Counted from the first letter of the stretch, positions 36,133-45,220 are shown. The stretch: DNA of 64,000 bases from Paenibacillus sp. Root444D2 (GCF_001426375.1 NZ_LMEO01000045.1:56742-120741); one strand, 5' to 3'. A program made the numbers and translations. The notes: generated by a model from the sequence alone, not told the origin.

Positions 36133-38160
36133 TTAACGAGTTTTGAATTTAGCAAGTGATTCTTGCAGTTCCTGCGCCATATTGCTTAAATCTTCTGCTG
36201 AGGCAGATATTTCCTCCATAGTCGCGTGCTGCTTCTTCGACCCTTCAGAAATGCCTTGTCCGTGGTCATAAGACGCTTTGGTCATGTGGACAATTTCGCT
36301 CATGGACGCCGTTACTTCCTCGGTTCCTGCCGACATTTCCTGAGAGGCTGCTGATACTTCTTGAATTTGGTCAGATATTTCTTGGAACGTCGAGGTAACA
36401 CGGTTAAAGACCTGCCCTGCCGCATCTATAAGCTCAGAACCTTTCTCAACGTCCAGTACACCTTTATTCATTGCTTGTACAGCTCTTGATGTCGACGACT
36501 GCACTTCCCGAATCAAACTCGAAATATCTGCTGCAGAGGATGACGACTGTTCCGCCAGCTTCTTGACTTCGTTCGCCACCACAGCAAACCCGCGTCCTTG
36601 TTCGCCAGCGCGTGCAGCCTCAATCGAAGCATTGAGGGATAGCAGCTGAGTTTGGCTTGTAATTTCTGTAATGACCGACACAATTTCACCGATTTTTTGT
36701 GAGTACGATTCAAGTGCTCTTATATCATCCGCCGATTTCCCGACGGATTCATTAATGAACTTCATCTGTTCGACAGCCTGATTGATCGCAATGCGGCCTT
36801 GCTGAACTTCCTGAAGTGAAGCATGTGATGCTTCTGTCACGACCGACGAAGATTCTGCAATTCTTTGTACGCCAATAGCCATTTCCCCCATCGCGGTCGA
36901 TGTCTGCTCCGCTCCTTGTAACTGGCCTTTACTCGCATTGAACACTTCTTGAATCGATTGGGCGATCGTAGTGGCAATATCGACCGATTCCGCAGAGCAA
37001 GCCGTAAGCTCCTCCGACGAAGCGCCTAACTGTTCCGCGGTATATCTAGCTTTTCCAACAATGTCTGAGAAAGAATCGAGCATTTGATTCATGTTATCGG
37101 CAAGCTGTCCGAGCTCGTCACTTCGCTTGATAGCAAGACGTGGTGTTAAGTCCCCTTCAGCCATCTTCTTCACGGCTTCCGTAATAGCAATAACTGGTTT
37201 CGTTGTTTTCGTCGAGACAATCAGTGCGAAAGCCGCTACTACGATTGTCGTAATCACTGTCAGCCAGATCGATACTTGATTGGCTGTTTTTACCGAGCTG
37301 TATACTTCTGCATTCACTAAATTCGTAACCAAGCGCCAGCCTGTTGACGGGATTGTATCAAAGCTAATTTCAGAAGCGACCCCATCCTCACCGGTAAATT
37401 GAAACGTTCCTTTCTCTTCTTTCAAAACAGTCTCTTTAAACTTAGCTGCTTCCGAAGGCGTGAATACATCCTCCATTTTTTTGCCCACTTTACCTGCGTC
37501 AGGATGGGTTAAGAGCAATCCGGAAGGAGACATTAAATATCCGTAGCCTGTCTGGCCAATTTTTATCGTCTTCGTGTAGATGGTTAGATTATCCGTTGTT
37601 AATGGACAGAATAATCCACCGATATAGTTTTGCTTATCATCAAGCAGCGGGACAAAGACAATGATAACATTTTTACCCGAAGCTTTACTGACGAGCAGAT
37701 CACTACTCACAGGCAGCTTCGTCTGCTTGGCTTGCTTAACGTAATCGCGTTCGCCAATAGGAATCTTTTGACCTGCTGAAGTAAGCGCAATATCGTCTTT
37801 ATTTGCATAAACATACTGTTCAACTTCTTTGTTGGCTTGTTCAAATTTCTTAAGCGTCTTCATAATTTCTTGTTCATTGCCACTCTTGATCTCGTCAAAC
37901 TTTTGCATTTCTTTCAAAATCGCTATGTGCCGCTGGATAGAATAATCAATGGCTGTTACATTGGCTTTAACGACACTCTCTTCCTTGGAGTGAACTTCAC
38001 CAGTCACCACATTCTTCAAATAGTATGAAGAAAAAATAATACTAAAAAGCATCGGTACTAACGCGATAACAAGAAACATGGCCGTCATTCTTGCTTTAAA
38101 CGACTTCAATGAAACCTTTCTTACCCATCCTTTTACATTCGTTGTTCTCTGTGGCTTCAT
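36133..38160 (-). CDS. Methyl-accepting chemotaxis protein
   Basis: Membrane chemoreceptor. TM1 is near the N-terminus (MTAMFLVIALVPMLFSIIFS). An extracellular dCache-type ligand-binding domain follows (KIGQTGYGYLMSPSGLLLTH is its conserved part). TM2 is VSIWLTVITTIVVAAFALIV. HAMP has VKKMAEGDLTPRLAIKRSDE. The signalling domain hairpin is VITEITSQTQLLSLNASIEA then ARAGEQGRGFAVVANEVKKL. No C-terminal CheR-binding pentapeptide. ATG 38160 has GGAGGAG upstream; an in-frame ATG at 38190 is possible (685 residues). The ligand is unknown. Single gene. Confidence 0.93.
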   Translation of the reverse strand: MKPQRTTNVKGWVRKVSLKSFKARMTAMFLVIALVPMLFSIIFSSYYLKNVVTGEVHSKEESVVKANVTAIDYSIQRHIAILKEMQKFDEIKSGNEQEIMKTLKKFEQANKEVEQYVYANKDDIALTSAGQKIPIGERDYVKQAKQTKLPVSSDLLVSKASGKNVIIVFVPLLDDKQNYIGGLFCPLTTDNLTIYTKTIKIGQTGYGYLMSPSGLLLTHPDAGKVGKKMEDVFTPSEAAKFKETVLKEEKGTFQFTGEDGVASEISFDTIPSTGWRLVTNLVNAEVYSSVKTANQVSIWLTVITTIVVAAFALIVSTKTTKPVIAITEAVKKMAEGDLTPRLAIKRSDELGQLADNMNQMLDSFSDIVGKARYTAEQLGASSEELTACSAESVDIATTIAQSIQEVFNASKGQLQGAEQTSTAMGEMAIGVQRIAESSSVVTEASHASLQEVQQGRIAINQAVEQMKFINESVGKSADDIRALESYSQKIGEIVSVITEITSQTQLLSLNASIEAARAGEQGRGFAVVANEVKKLAEQSSSSAADISSLIREVQSSTSRAVQAMNKGVLDVEKGSELIDAAGQVFNRVTSTFQEISDQIQEVSAASQEMSAGTEEVTASMSEIVHMTKASYDHGQGISEGSKKQHATMEEISASAEDLSNMAQELQESLAKFKTR

Positions 38161-38275
38161 TCCTTCTGACTCCTCCATTTGATCGTTCATCTTTCATGTG
38201 AATTCGTTATATTTTGACAAATTCCTCTAAATTTCGACATAAGATAAAAGCAGCAAGTACTACTAAAACGAAAAA

Positions 38276-38325
38276 AAGCATGTCAATCCGCGAGGTTTTC
38301 ACGGTTTGAACATGCTCTTTCATAC
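38276..38325 (-). terminator. Terminator after the MASE4-like kinase
   Basis: GCATGTTCAA pairs with TTGACATGC (one bulge), with an inner CCG/CGG pair, then TTTTTTTCG on the minus strand. Confidence 0.75.
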
Positions 38326-38329
38326 CCGA

Positions 38330-40330
38330 CTAATCTGCATCTATTTCAACTAACTGCACAATAAAGATTGAGCCTTTGCCGAGCTCCGTATCAACAACCA
38401 CTTTCCCATGATGGGCTTCAATGATCTCCTTGACAATAGATAACCCTAGACCCGTTCCTCCGATTTTCCTGCGATCCGAATTATCGACACGGTAAAACCT
38501 CGTAAACAGTTTGTCCAAAGCATCGGCTGGAATGCCAAGGCCATAATCTTGGATCTTAATTAACACTTTACCGTTATCGGTTTCCACATATATATCAATT
38601 TTCGTCGCACCCGGCGAATACTTAATCGCATTGGAGATCAAATTATGGAACACTTGCTTTAAACGGTCTTCGTCCCCTTGGACAAAAATACGCTCGGTTG
38701 CCGCATGCAGCTCAGTATCATGATTATCTTTTCCCTGCCACTGCTCAACAATTTCACGGAGTAATAGAACTGCATCCAAGGATTGGAAATGAAACTCTTG
38801 CCGACCCGAATCCAACCGCTGCAAATCAAGAAAATCGTTAATCAAATTCGATAGCCGTAAGGATTCCTTATGAATCGTCTCGATATATTTGGCCCGCTTC
38901 TCTTCCGTCACTGCACGTGTTGCCAGGATTTCGATAAAACCTACAATCGAGGATAGCGGTGTCCGAATCTCATGAGAAATTATGCTGACAAACTCATTTT
39001 TCAACTCATCGATTCGCTCTTCTTCCGTACGATCTCTAAATCCGACTAGATGTCCCCTGAGCGTACCTTCCATTTCACCTGAAATAGGATTAACATAACA
39101 TTCATAGTGCCTTGTTTCGCCTTTCAGCGTCAATCTAGATATTCGCTTTCGAAAAGGCGGGATGGATTGTTCGAAATAAGCGTCGATGACCTCGTCAAAA
39201 GCAGCGTCTGAGGTTTTCATTCCTAAGCAATAGCTAGACATTAGTTCTCCGCTTTCGAGTGGACGTTCAAAGAAATGTTCCACGCGGCGATTTGTAAAGA
39301 TGACCCGTCCTTCTCTATCACACATGATAATGGCCTCATGGCTGGATTCAAGCATCCGCTCAATAATATCGTTTTGTTCTGAAATCTTTCTCTCAGCCTG
39401 TTGGCTTTCACCAAGCAGCACCTTATATTTTTCTTTACTATCCTTCACCTGCTGGAAGAGCTCTGTCATTCTCAGATACATTTTGGTAAACTCATAAATC
39501 ATTCCCGCAAGTACAATATTTGCACATACAAAGGTGTTCCACCTAGCCACATACCATCCCACACTAAAGCGCCCGCCGCCACAAAGAATAATCGCCACAT
39601 CCAGCATTGAAGCCAGTACGGCTACACATAGCCAGGTCGAAGTAACTGTACTCGCTTTCGTTCTTTTGTAGAAGACAATTAATGTAATCAAAGTAATGAG
39701 GACAATAGGCAGCCCAAGACCATATATAAATAAGGGTGTTAGCTTACCTTGAGACAGCACAATTGGCAGTTGATTTTTGAAATGCGTGGTAATAAAAGTA
39801 AAGCCTGTGATTAGTAAAACGACACCCAGCAGTGTGTAAAGGCCTAATTTCTTAGCCTTACGGGCACTATAACGAACATTCGCATATTTCGATTCAATTA
39901 TCATATAGAGGGCAATCGCTAGAGGAAAACCTGCGTGCAAGATCACGTATAGCCAAGCCGAAGTTTGTGTTCCTGCATGGAATAAGCCATTTTCAGCGAA
40001 AACACGAGGGAACGTGAGGATATAGACCAAACTCATACCACCGGAGAATAGATACAATGCAAACAGGACGAGTACCGCCGGTGATCGATTGATTTTGAAT
40101 TGACTATAAATCACGTAAGCAGTAATGAATTCGAAACAAATAACCGTGGAAAAAATGGCTGGCTGATAGGCCTGCAGCTCTACCAACTGTATCCTTACAA
40201 ACGGGACAGAAAGCAGCGAAATCATAGCCACGATAGCCCCAATAATAAAAGCAAACCGCCGCTGCGAAGGATTGGACTCCAACGTTATTAAATTATATAT
40301 CATTGCTGGTGATGCTTGCTCTTGAGTCAT
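38330..40330 (-). CDS. Membrane-bound PAS histidine kinase (MASE4-like input)
   Basis: The N-terminal part holds about eight membrane spans, with FSVGWYVARWNTFVCANIVL near its end. This pattern recalls the MASE4 sensory domain. A coiled coil (QQAERKISEQNDIIE) and a PAS domain (MLESSHEAIIMCDREGRVIF) follow. The HisKA box is EFVSIISHEIRTPLSSIVGF. HATPase boxes are NLISNAIKYSP, IQDYGLGIP and GGTGLGLSIVKEI. ATG 40330 with GGAGG five bases upstream is preferred over the upstream GTG (about 666 residues). No response regulator is adjacent. Redox or membrane-state sensing is a guess based only on the membrane-embedded input. Confidence 0.88.
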   Translation of the reverse strand: MTQEQASPAMIYNLITLESNPSQRRFAFIIGAIVAMISLLSVPFVRIQLVELQAYQPAIFSTVICFEFITAYVIYSQFKINRSPAVLVLFALYLFSGGMSLVYILTFPRVFAENGLFHAGTQTSAWLYVILHAGFPLAIALYMIIESKYANVRYSARKAKKLGLYTLLGVVLLITGFTFITTHFKNQLPIVLSQGKLTPLFIYGLGLPIVLITLITLIVFYKRTKASTVTSTWLCVAVLASMLDVAIILCGGGRFSVGWYVARWNTFVCANIVLAGMIYEFTKMYLRMTELFQQVKDSKEKYKVLLGESQQAERKISEQNDIIERMLESSHEAIIMCDREGRVIFTNRRVEHFFERPLESGELMSSYCLGMKTSDAAFDEVIDAYFEQSIPPFRKRISRLTLKGETRHYECYVNPISGEMEGTLRGHLVGFRDRTEEERIDELKNEFVSIISHEIRTPLSSIVGFIEILATRAVTEEKRAKYIETIHKESLRLSNLINDFLDLQRLDSGRQEFHFQSLDAVLLLREIVEQWQGKDNHDTELHAATERIFVQGDEDRLKQVFHNLISNAIKYSPGATKIDIYVETDNGKVLIKIQDYGLGIPADALDKLFTRFYRVDNSDRRKIGGTGLGLSIVKEIIEAHHGKVVVDTELGKGSIFIVQLVEIDAD

Positions 40331-40398
40331 AACAACCTCCGCGAATTGATCATCCATTTTCACAAGATTCGACAAAGTTTGGTTCACTTCCTTCTTGC

Positions 40399-40436
40399 AA
40401 AAAGCCTCACTTCTTCCAGTTGCAAGAAGTGAGGCT
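40399..40436 (-). terminator. Terminator after the ATL gene
   Basis: AGCCTCACTTCTT pairs perfectly with AAGAAGTGAGGCT around a short loop. TTTTT follows on the minus strand. Confidence 0.85.
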
Positions 40437-40448
40437 GCCTATGTAAAC

Positions 40449-40766
40449 TCATGCTTCTTCTTTCATTTGATACTGATAGTGCTCAAGGGAGACATACCGT
40501 TTATCCGTGACTATGACACCTTCAGCTTGCAGCAGAAAACTTTGCATATGAGATCCTTCATCATCCATGATGGCAATCTCTCCCTTTGCGTTAATGACTC
40601 TATGCCAAGGAAGGCGATGCTTCTTGCTCATGGTATGCAAAATTCGTACGACTTGCCGAGCCGCCCTTGGGCTTCCAGCAAGCCCGGCGATCTGACCGTA
40701 GGTCATGACTTTGCCCTCGGGGATTGACCGAATGATGTGAATAACCCGCTCCGTAAAAGGTGTCAT
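40449..40766 (-). CDS. Alkyltransferase-like protein (ATL), MGMT family
   Basis: 105 residues, the size of a stand-alone alkyltransferase C-terminal domain (VIHIIRSIPEGKVMTYGQIA). In place of the reactive PCHRV of O6-alkylguanine-DNA alkyltransferases it has PWHRVI, with Trp54 at the catalytic Cys position. In the family this marks ATL proteins, which bind alkylated guanine and recruit nucleotide excision repair rather than reversing damage. The arginine finger SPRAARQVVRIL is kept. Its ATG overlaps the TGA of the upstream lactonase gene (ATGA), so the two are translationally coupled, an odd pairing. Confidence 0.9.
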   Translation of the reverse strand: MTPFTERVIHIIRSIPEGKVMTYGQIAGLAGSPRAARQVVRILHTMSKKHRLPWHRVINAKGEIAIMDDEGSHMQSFLLQAEGVIVTDKRYVSLEHYQYQMKEEA

Positions 40767-41851
40767 TCTACACTAGCGAACTTGATGCATACCGGTTTAG
40801 ACACATTTAGCACCTTTCCGTTTGGAACGAGCTTCCCAGATTGAGAGTCACGTGTGAACGATACAATATGATCCGAATCTTTGTTAGCTACCAGCAGAAA
40901 TTGTCCATCCGGCGATATCGCAAAATTACGTGGATGCTTCCCTAACGTAGGCGCGTACTCCACCACCGTTAACTTACCCGTAATTGCATCAACGGCATAC
41001 ACGACAATACTATCATGCCCGCGGTTAGATCCATATAGGAACTTTCCATCTGGTGAAACATGAATGTCAGCGCAGGCATTTTCCCCATCATAAGACTCTG
41101 GGAGTGTGGAAATCGTTTGGATTTCGGTCAGTTCTCCTCGTTCTTCATCATAACTGAAGGCCGTGACAGTGGAGCCAAGTTCGTTAATCACATAGCCAAA
41201 AGCATAGGACGTATGGAAAGCAAAATGCCGCGGACCTGAACCGGGGGCTATATGCACTTCATTATGAGGAATAAGCCGTTTGGCAGGGATATTGAGCTTG
41301 TACATGATAATCTTATCCAAGCCTAGATCACAGACTCCCGCATAACGGTTTGCCCGATCCAAGAAAACAGAATGAGCACGCGGTCTATCCTGCACCGATA
41401 GGACGCTTGCTCCATGGTGCTGCTGGATATCAGCCGTTTTGCCTAAACGTCCATCCGCTAACACAGGAGATAAGCCTACCATACCCCCGTGATAACTGGA
41501 TACCATCACCACTTGGTTCGTATGGTCTAATGTAATGTGGCACGTTGTTGCAGGCAGTGTGATCTCGTTGTTCAGAAACGTTAATTCACCTGTAGCTGAA
41601 TGAATATCATAAGAAGATGCCGCCCCGCAGCGCTGTTGATTCTCGTCAACACCTTCTGATAAAGCATATAGTTTCCAATTCCTCGCGTCCACAGTCAAGA
41701 ACGTCGGGTTTTGCAAACCATTTACTTGATGGGTGACTTCAAAGCTCCCATTCACTTCATCGTATTGGCAGGAGTATACCCCAGGATTATTCGAATCCGC
41801 ATACGAACCTATAAAAGCTAACATTTTTTTCTTCTTTTCCAAAAATGCCAC
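40763..41851 (-). CDS. Lactonase family protein (6-phosphogluconolactonase-like)
   Basis: About 350-362 residues of the seven-bladed beta-propeller lactonase family (PF10282 type). Seen: MLAFIGSYADSNNPGVYSCQ, RPRAHSVFLDRANRYAGVCD, IAPGSGPRHFAFHTSYAFGY, CADIHVSPDGKFLYGSNRGH and KHPRNFAISPDGQFLLVANK. Family members hydrolyse 6-phosphoglucono-lactone or related sugar lactones in the cytoplasm. The start is uncertain: GTG 41851 gives the longest frame and ATG 41824 begins at MLAFIG. It is first in a two-gene operon with the ATL protein. Confidence 0.88.
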   Translation of the reverse strand: MAFLEKKKKMLAFIGSYADSNNPGVYSCQYDEVNGSFEVTHQVNGLQNPTFLTVDARNWKLYALSEGVDENQQRCGAASSYDIHSATGELTFLNNEITLPATTCHITLDHTNQVVMVSSYHGGMVGLSPVLADGRLGKTADIQQHHGASVLSVQDRPRAHSVFLDRANRYAGVCDLGLDKIIMYKLNIPAKRLIPHNEVHIAPGSGPRHFAFHTSYAFGYVINELGSTVTAFSYDEERGELTEIQTISTLPESYDGENACADIHVSPDGKFLYGSNRGHDSIVVYAVDAITGKLTVVEYAPTLGKHPRNFAISPDGQFLLVANKDSDHIVSFTRDSQSGKLVPNGKVLNVSKPVCIKFASVE

Positions 41852-41921
41852 ACTCCCATTCTTCTGTTATTGATATCAGCATTATCTCAAATCCACTTCT
41901 AAGGAGCAACAAAACTTAAAC

Positions 41922-42533
41922 TTATGTATGAATGATCGGTTGAGGCGTGCTGCCGATCCCATAGAAAAACAAATGCACCATTTCCTCGATCAACGTGTCC
42001 ATATTCCCATGTATACCGGCATATTCCAGCATAGTGTCCGCCTGGCTCGTCAACATTTGCATATACATCATGATAGTGGATGTAGAAAGCGCCCCGGTGA
42101 TTTCCCCATTTTTCTTGCCGTCTTCAATCAGCTGAATGACAAGTGGAACACCCTTGGCCATATATTCTTCTTTGAGAAAATTCCCCATTTCCGGATCGTC
42201 GTGCCATATCTGCTTCATGACCTCAAGACTGAACGTTCTGGACGATTTCTTCTTCTGGAAAACGATGTACTCGATCTTCTCCTTCAGAGTGTGATCGCCA
42301 GAGAGAAACTCCCCAAATTCTTTCAATGCCGTCCTTGCATAATCTTTGAACACTTCCCGAACCAAGGCTTCCTTGCTGCCGAAGTAATTATAGATGGTTA
42401 CCTGCGATACGCCAGCCGCTTCGGCGATATCGGCGATCCGCAGTTTTCTGGGATCGGACGTATTCAGCATATTCAAGGTTGCGTACATGATTTTTTCTTT
42501 TTTTTGCTGGGCTCTTTTTTCATAGCCGTTCAT
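41922..42533 (-). CDS. TetR-family transcriptional regulator
   Basis: About 203 residues from ATG 42533, which has GGGTGATC upstream. The longer frame start upstream is unlikely. The N-terminal helix-turn-helix (RIADIAEAAGVSQVTIYNYF, about 30-50) is followed by a ligand-binding region with little conservation. It is divergent from an ABC-2-type exporter and presumably represses it, with the operator in the shared intergenic region. Confidence 0.92.
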   Translation of the reverse strand: MNGYEKRAQQKKEKIMYATLNMLNTSDPRKLRIADIAEAAGVSQVTIYNYFGSKEALVREVFKDYARTALKEFGEFLSGDHTLKEKIEYIVFQKKKSSRTFSLEVMKQIWHDDPEMGNFLKEEYMAKGVPLVIQLIEDGKKNGEITGALSTSTIMMYMQMLTSQADTMLEYAGIHGNMDTLIEEMVHLFFYGIGSTPQPIIHT

Positions 42534-42591
42534 TCGGATCACCCGTTTTTTTGGAATAATGAAATTATAGCATATATATATTTCAAAAGTA

Positions 42592-42652
42592 TTGACGGCA
42601 CTAACATTCAGGAGTAACATAAGTTTTGAAATTATTCATAAATAATATTTCA
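42592..42652. promoter_or_regulatory. SigA-type promoter and TetR operator candidate
   Basis: TTGACG (42592-42597), 17 bases, then TAACAT (42615-42620) is a near-consensus promoter for the rightward ABC genes. It is followed by the imperfect palindrome TGAAATTATT...AATATTTCA (42627-42652) across the expected start of transcription, where a TetR repressor commonly binds. Confidence 0.5.
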
Positions 42653-42680
42653 TAACTTTCATATTTGGAGGTGGCCGCGC

Positions 42681-43571
42681 ATGTTGACTGTTCAGCAGCT
42701 GACCAAAACATTCCCGAACGGAAAAGGGATTTTTGACGTATCGTTTTCGGTCAAAAAAGGCGAGGTGTTCGGATTTCTAGGTCCGAACGGGGCCGGCAAA
42801 TCCACGACGATCCGGCATATCATGGGATTCATGAAACCGGATAAAGGCTCAGTGAAGGTTGGCGGACTGGATACCTGGGCTAAGCAGGGAACCGTCCAGC
42901 GGTATATTGGTTATTTGCCAGGAGAGATCGCGTTTATCGAGGGCATGACCGGGCGAACATTTTTGGATTTTATGGCGGAAATGCAAGGATCGAAGCATTC
43001 GGCGCGGCGGGAGGAGCTGATCGACCGCTTCCAATTCGACGTCCGGACCCCCATCCGCAAAATGTCCAAAGGAATGAAGCAGAAGGTTGGCATCGTCGCC
43101 GCTTTCATGCATCAGCCGGAGGTGATCATCCTGGATGAACCGACATCGGGGCTGGACCCGCTTATGCAGAAGGTGTTTATCGACCTCGTACTGGAGGAGA
43201 AAGCCCGGGGCACAACGTTCTTGATGTCGTCGCACAGCTTCCCGGAGATTGAGCGGACATGCGACCGTGCAGCCATTATTAAGGACGGTGTCATCCTTAC
43301 CGTCAAAGATATCCACGAGCTGCAGTCGATGCAGCGGAAATTGTTCGAATTGACGTTCGAACGTACAGAGGATGCGGAAGTATTCGGGCGGACTTCCGGC
43401 ATAACTGTCGAATCGCGTGAAGGCAATCGCGTGCGGGTGGCTGTACAAGGAGAATATGCTCAATTCCTCTTAGAGACGTCTAAGTACCCTATCCGAAACC
43501 TGGACGTATTCACGCAAAGCCTCGAAGACGTGTTCATGAACTATTACGATCGGAAGGGGACATTACAATGA
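42681..43571 (+). CDS. ABC exporter ATP-binding subunit
   Basis: 296 residues. Walker A GPNGAGKSTT, signature KMSKGMKQKVG in place of LSGGQ (a known variant of drug exporters), Walker B VIILDEPTSGLDP, and H-loop SSHSFPE. The C-terminal DUF4162-like domain follows. It drives export with the membrane subunit encoded next; the two frames overlap by ATGA. ATG 42681 follows GGAGG. Controlled probably by the divergent TetR protein. Higher GC than its neighbours at third positions. Confidence 0.93.
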   Translation: MLTVQQLTKTFPNGKGIFDVSFSVKKGEVFGFLGPNGAGKSTTIRHIMGFMKPDKGSVKVGGLDTWAKQGTVQRYIGYLPGEIAFIEGMTGRTFLDFMAEMQGSKHSARREELIDRFQFDVRTPIRKMSKGMKQKVGIVAAFMHQPEVIILDEPTSGLDPLMQKVFIDLVLEEKARGTTFLMSSHSFPEIERTCDRAAIIKDGVILTVKDIHELQSMQRKLFELTFERTEDAEVFGRTSGITVESREGNRVRVAVQGEYAQFLLETSKYPIRNLDVFTQSLEDVFMNYYDRKGTLQ

Positions 43572-44380
43572 ATTCCGCTCTCTATAAACACATGATGAAG
43601 ATTCACATAAAAGGGATGATGAACTATGCGTTCGGATCAGCTTTCTATATCCTGCTCATGTTCTGGCTGTTCCCTAGCTTCGCAGGAAATAATGCAGCCC
43701 TAGACGAGTTGATAAAGTCCTTGCCGCCCGGCATGACCAATGCGTTCAACTTGGGCAGTGGTTTCGGCACAGTGGAGGGTTTCATCTCAGGCGAATATTA
43801 CGGACTGCTGCTCGTACTGATCGTTTCTATTTTTTGCATTATGTTCAGCACGCAGCTGATGGCGAAGCTGGTTGACCAGGGATCGATGGCGTATTTGTTG
43901 GCTACGCCAACCACCCGCGGGAAAGTGGCGATGACGCAGGCAGCCGTTTTTATGACTGGGCTTTTGTCCATCATGGCGGTTACGACATTATGCGGGTTTG
44001 CTGGATATTCCCTGTTTATAGGGGACTTGAGCGATTTTCACGGAGCGGCATACTTGCGTATGAACCTGGCAGCGTTATTGCTGTTCTTCGCGGTCGGCGG
44101 AATCGCCTTTCTCGTCTCTTCATTAGCCAACGACGAAAAGAACGCGCTCGGGATCTCAGCCGTGCTTACCTTCGGGTTTTTCAGTCTAGATTTTATCGGC
44201 AAACTGAGCGAAAAGATCAATTGGCTGCGCAACCTGACATACTTCTCATTGTATGATCCGAGCGGCATTATCGGCGGTCAGACGGAAACCGCGCTTGCAT
44301 GGTCGGTATTGATTGTGATTGGTCTTGTGACCTTTGCGGCGGGAATCGCGCTGTTCCGCAAACGTGATTTGCCTTTGTAA
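43568..44380 (+). CDS. ABC-2-type exporter membrane subunit
   Basis: 270-residue membrane protein with about six spans: SAFYILLMFWLFPSFAG, YYGLLLVLIVSIFCIMFSTQ, AAVFMTGLLSIMAVTTLCGF, LAALLLFFAVGGIAFLVSSL and ALAWSVLIVIGLVTFAAGIA. It matches ABC-2/YhaP-type permeases that partner single ATPases in drug or peptide efflux. Its ATG overlaps the ATPase stop (43568-43571). A strong terminator follows. Substrate unknown. Confidence 0.88.
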   Translation: MNSALYKHMMKIHIKGMMNYAFGSAFYILLMFWLFPSFAGNNAALDELIKSLPPGMTNAFNLGSGFGTVEGFISGEYYGLLLVLIVSIFCIMFSTQLMAKLVDQGSMAYLLATPTTRGKVAMTQAAVFMTGLLSIMAVTTLCGFAGYSLFIGDLSDFHGAAYLRMNLAALLLFFAVGGIAFLVSSLANDEKNALGISAVLTFGFFSLDFIGKLSEKINWLRNLTYFSLYDPSGIIGGQTETALAWSVLIVIGLVTFAAGIALFRKRDLPL

Positions 44381-44473
44381 GGCTGCTGTTGATCAGCTTA
44401 TAAACATGGGGTGGCACAACATGTTCATTCTCCGCTATACTAGAGTTATTTATTAAAGCTGGTCGTGAAGCAC

Positions 44474-44535
44474 ACGCCGCTTTCATCTATGTTCGTAAGG
44501 AGTCAGCTCCTCGTGAATATAGATGAGAGCGGCGT
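44474..44535 (+). terminator. Terminator of the ABC exporter operon
   Basis: ACGCCGCTTTCATCTATGTTC pairs with GAATATAGATGAGAGCGGCGT (a few mismatches and G-U pairs) and is followed by TTTGTTTT. It is a long stem of over 20 bp with an inner hairpin (GGAG..CTCC). Confidence 0.8.
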
Positions 44536-44575
44536 TTTGTTTTAGCCAAAAATCGCTGAGAAAGTAGGAATTACA

Positions 44576-45220
44576 ATGAAATTTGAGCAAGCTTTCGAAA
44601 CTTTCATGACTTCACAGATTGCAGCAGAGACGAACGGACGCAGACGGGAACGGTTAGAGCAGGGGCTCGGACATGGAGAAATGGAATTTCTGCGCTGTGT
44701 GTGGTATCCGGCAGTAGGACAGTTCGACCATCTCTACCCAGAATGGGAAGTGCGTGACTTCACGAACGGCTACCGCTATTTGGACTTCGCTTATAGGCCG
44801 GGAGATGCTAAGGGAGTGATTGAAATCCAAGGCTACAGCTCCCATGCCCGCGATCTTGATCTTTGGAGATTCAAAGACCTCTGTCTCCGGCATTGCCATC
44901 TTACTTTGGATGGATGGCTGGTTATGCCTATCGCCTACCCATCCATTGTTGAGTCCCCGAAGCAGTGTCAGCAGCTTATTCTTTCATTGGTAGGCAAGTT
45001 CATCTCATCCAATGTACCAGAGTCACTCTCTTGGCTGGAAAGCGAAACAGTCCGGTTCGCGCGAAGACTATTGCGCCCATTCTCCCCTTCGGACCTTTCC
45101 GCTCATCTCCAAGTAAGCACGAGACACGCCAGAACTGTCTTGCACCACTTATGCGAAAAGCAGCTATTAGTCGTATCGCGCGGACAAGAGCGGGCTCGCA
45201 TGTACCGTCTTAATCTGTAA
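44576..45220 (+). CDS. Probable PDDEXK-like/winged-helix fusion protein
   Basis: 214 residues, not in a family I can name with certainty. The middle (about 66-125) reads YRYLDFAYRPGDAKGVIEIQ, then GYSSHARDLDLWRFKDLCL and LTLDGWLVMPI. This order (Asp in a beta strand, then E-x-x-G, then H/R/D and R-x-x-x-L, then a hydrophobic strand) resembles DUF559/Vsr-type endonuclease-fold proteins. The C-terminus (about 155-214) has LRPFSPSDLSAHLQVSTRHA, then a helix and MYRLNL, consistent with a winged-helix DNA-binding domain. IEIQG replaces the usual ExD/ExK, so catalysis is uncertain. It could be a nuclease or a DNA-binding regulator with a dead nuclease fold. It follows the ABC exporter operon but behind a terminator. 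Confidence 0.6.
   Translation: MKFEQAFETFMTSQIAAETNGRRRERLEQGLGHGEMEFLRCVWYPAVGQFDHLYPEWEVRDFTNGYRYLDFAYRPGDAKGVIEIQGYSSHARDLDLWRFKDLCLRHCHLTLDGWLVMPIAYPSIVESPKQCQQLILSLVGKFISSNVPESLSWLESETVRFARRLLRPFSPSDLSAHLQVSTRHARTVLHHLCEKQLLVVSRGQERARMYRLNL

Noticed and set aside
41928..42617. Plus-strand 229-codon frame opposite the TetR gene
   Set aside because: Mirror of the TetR coding frame with no ribosome site; its protein has no recognised motif.
42849..43463. Minus-strand 204-codon frame in the ABC ATPase gene
   Set aside because: Shadow of a GC-richer gene in another frame; the ATPase motifs on the plus strand are unmistakable.
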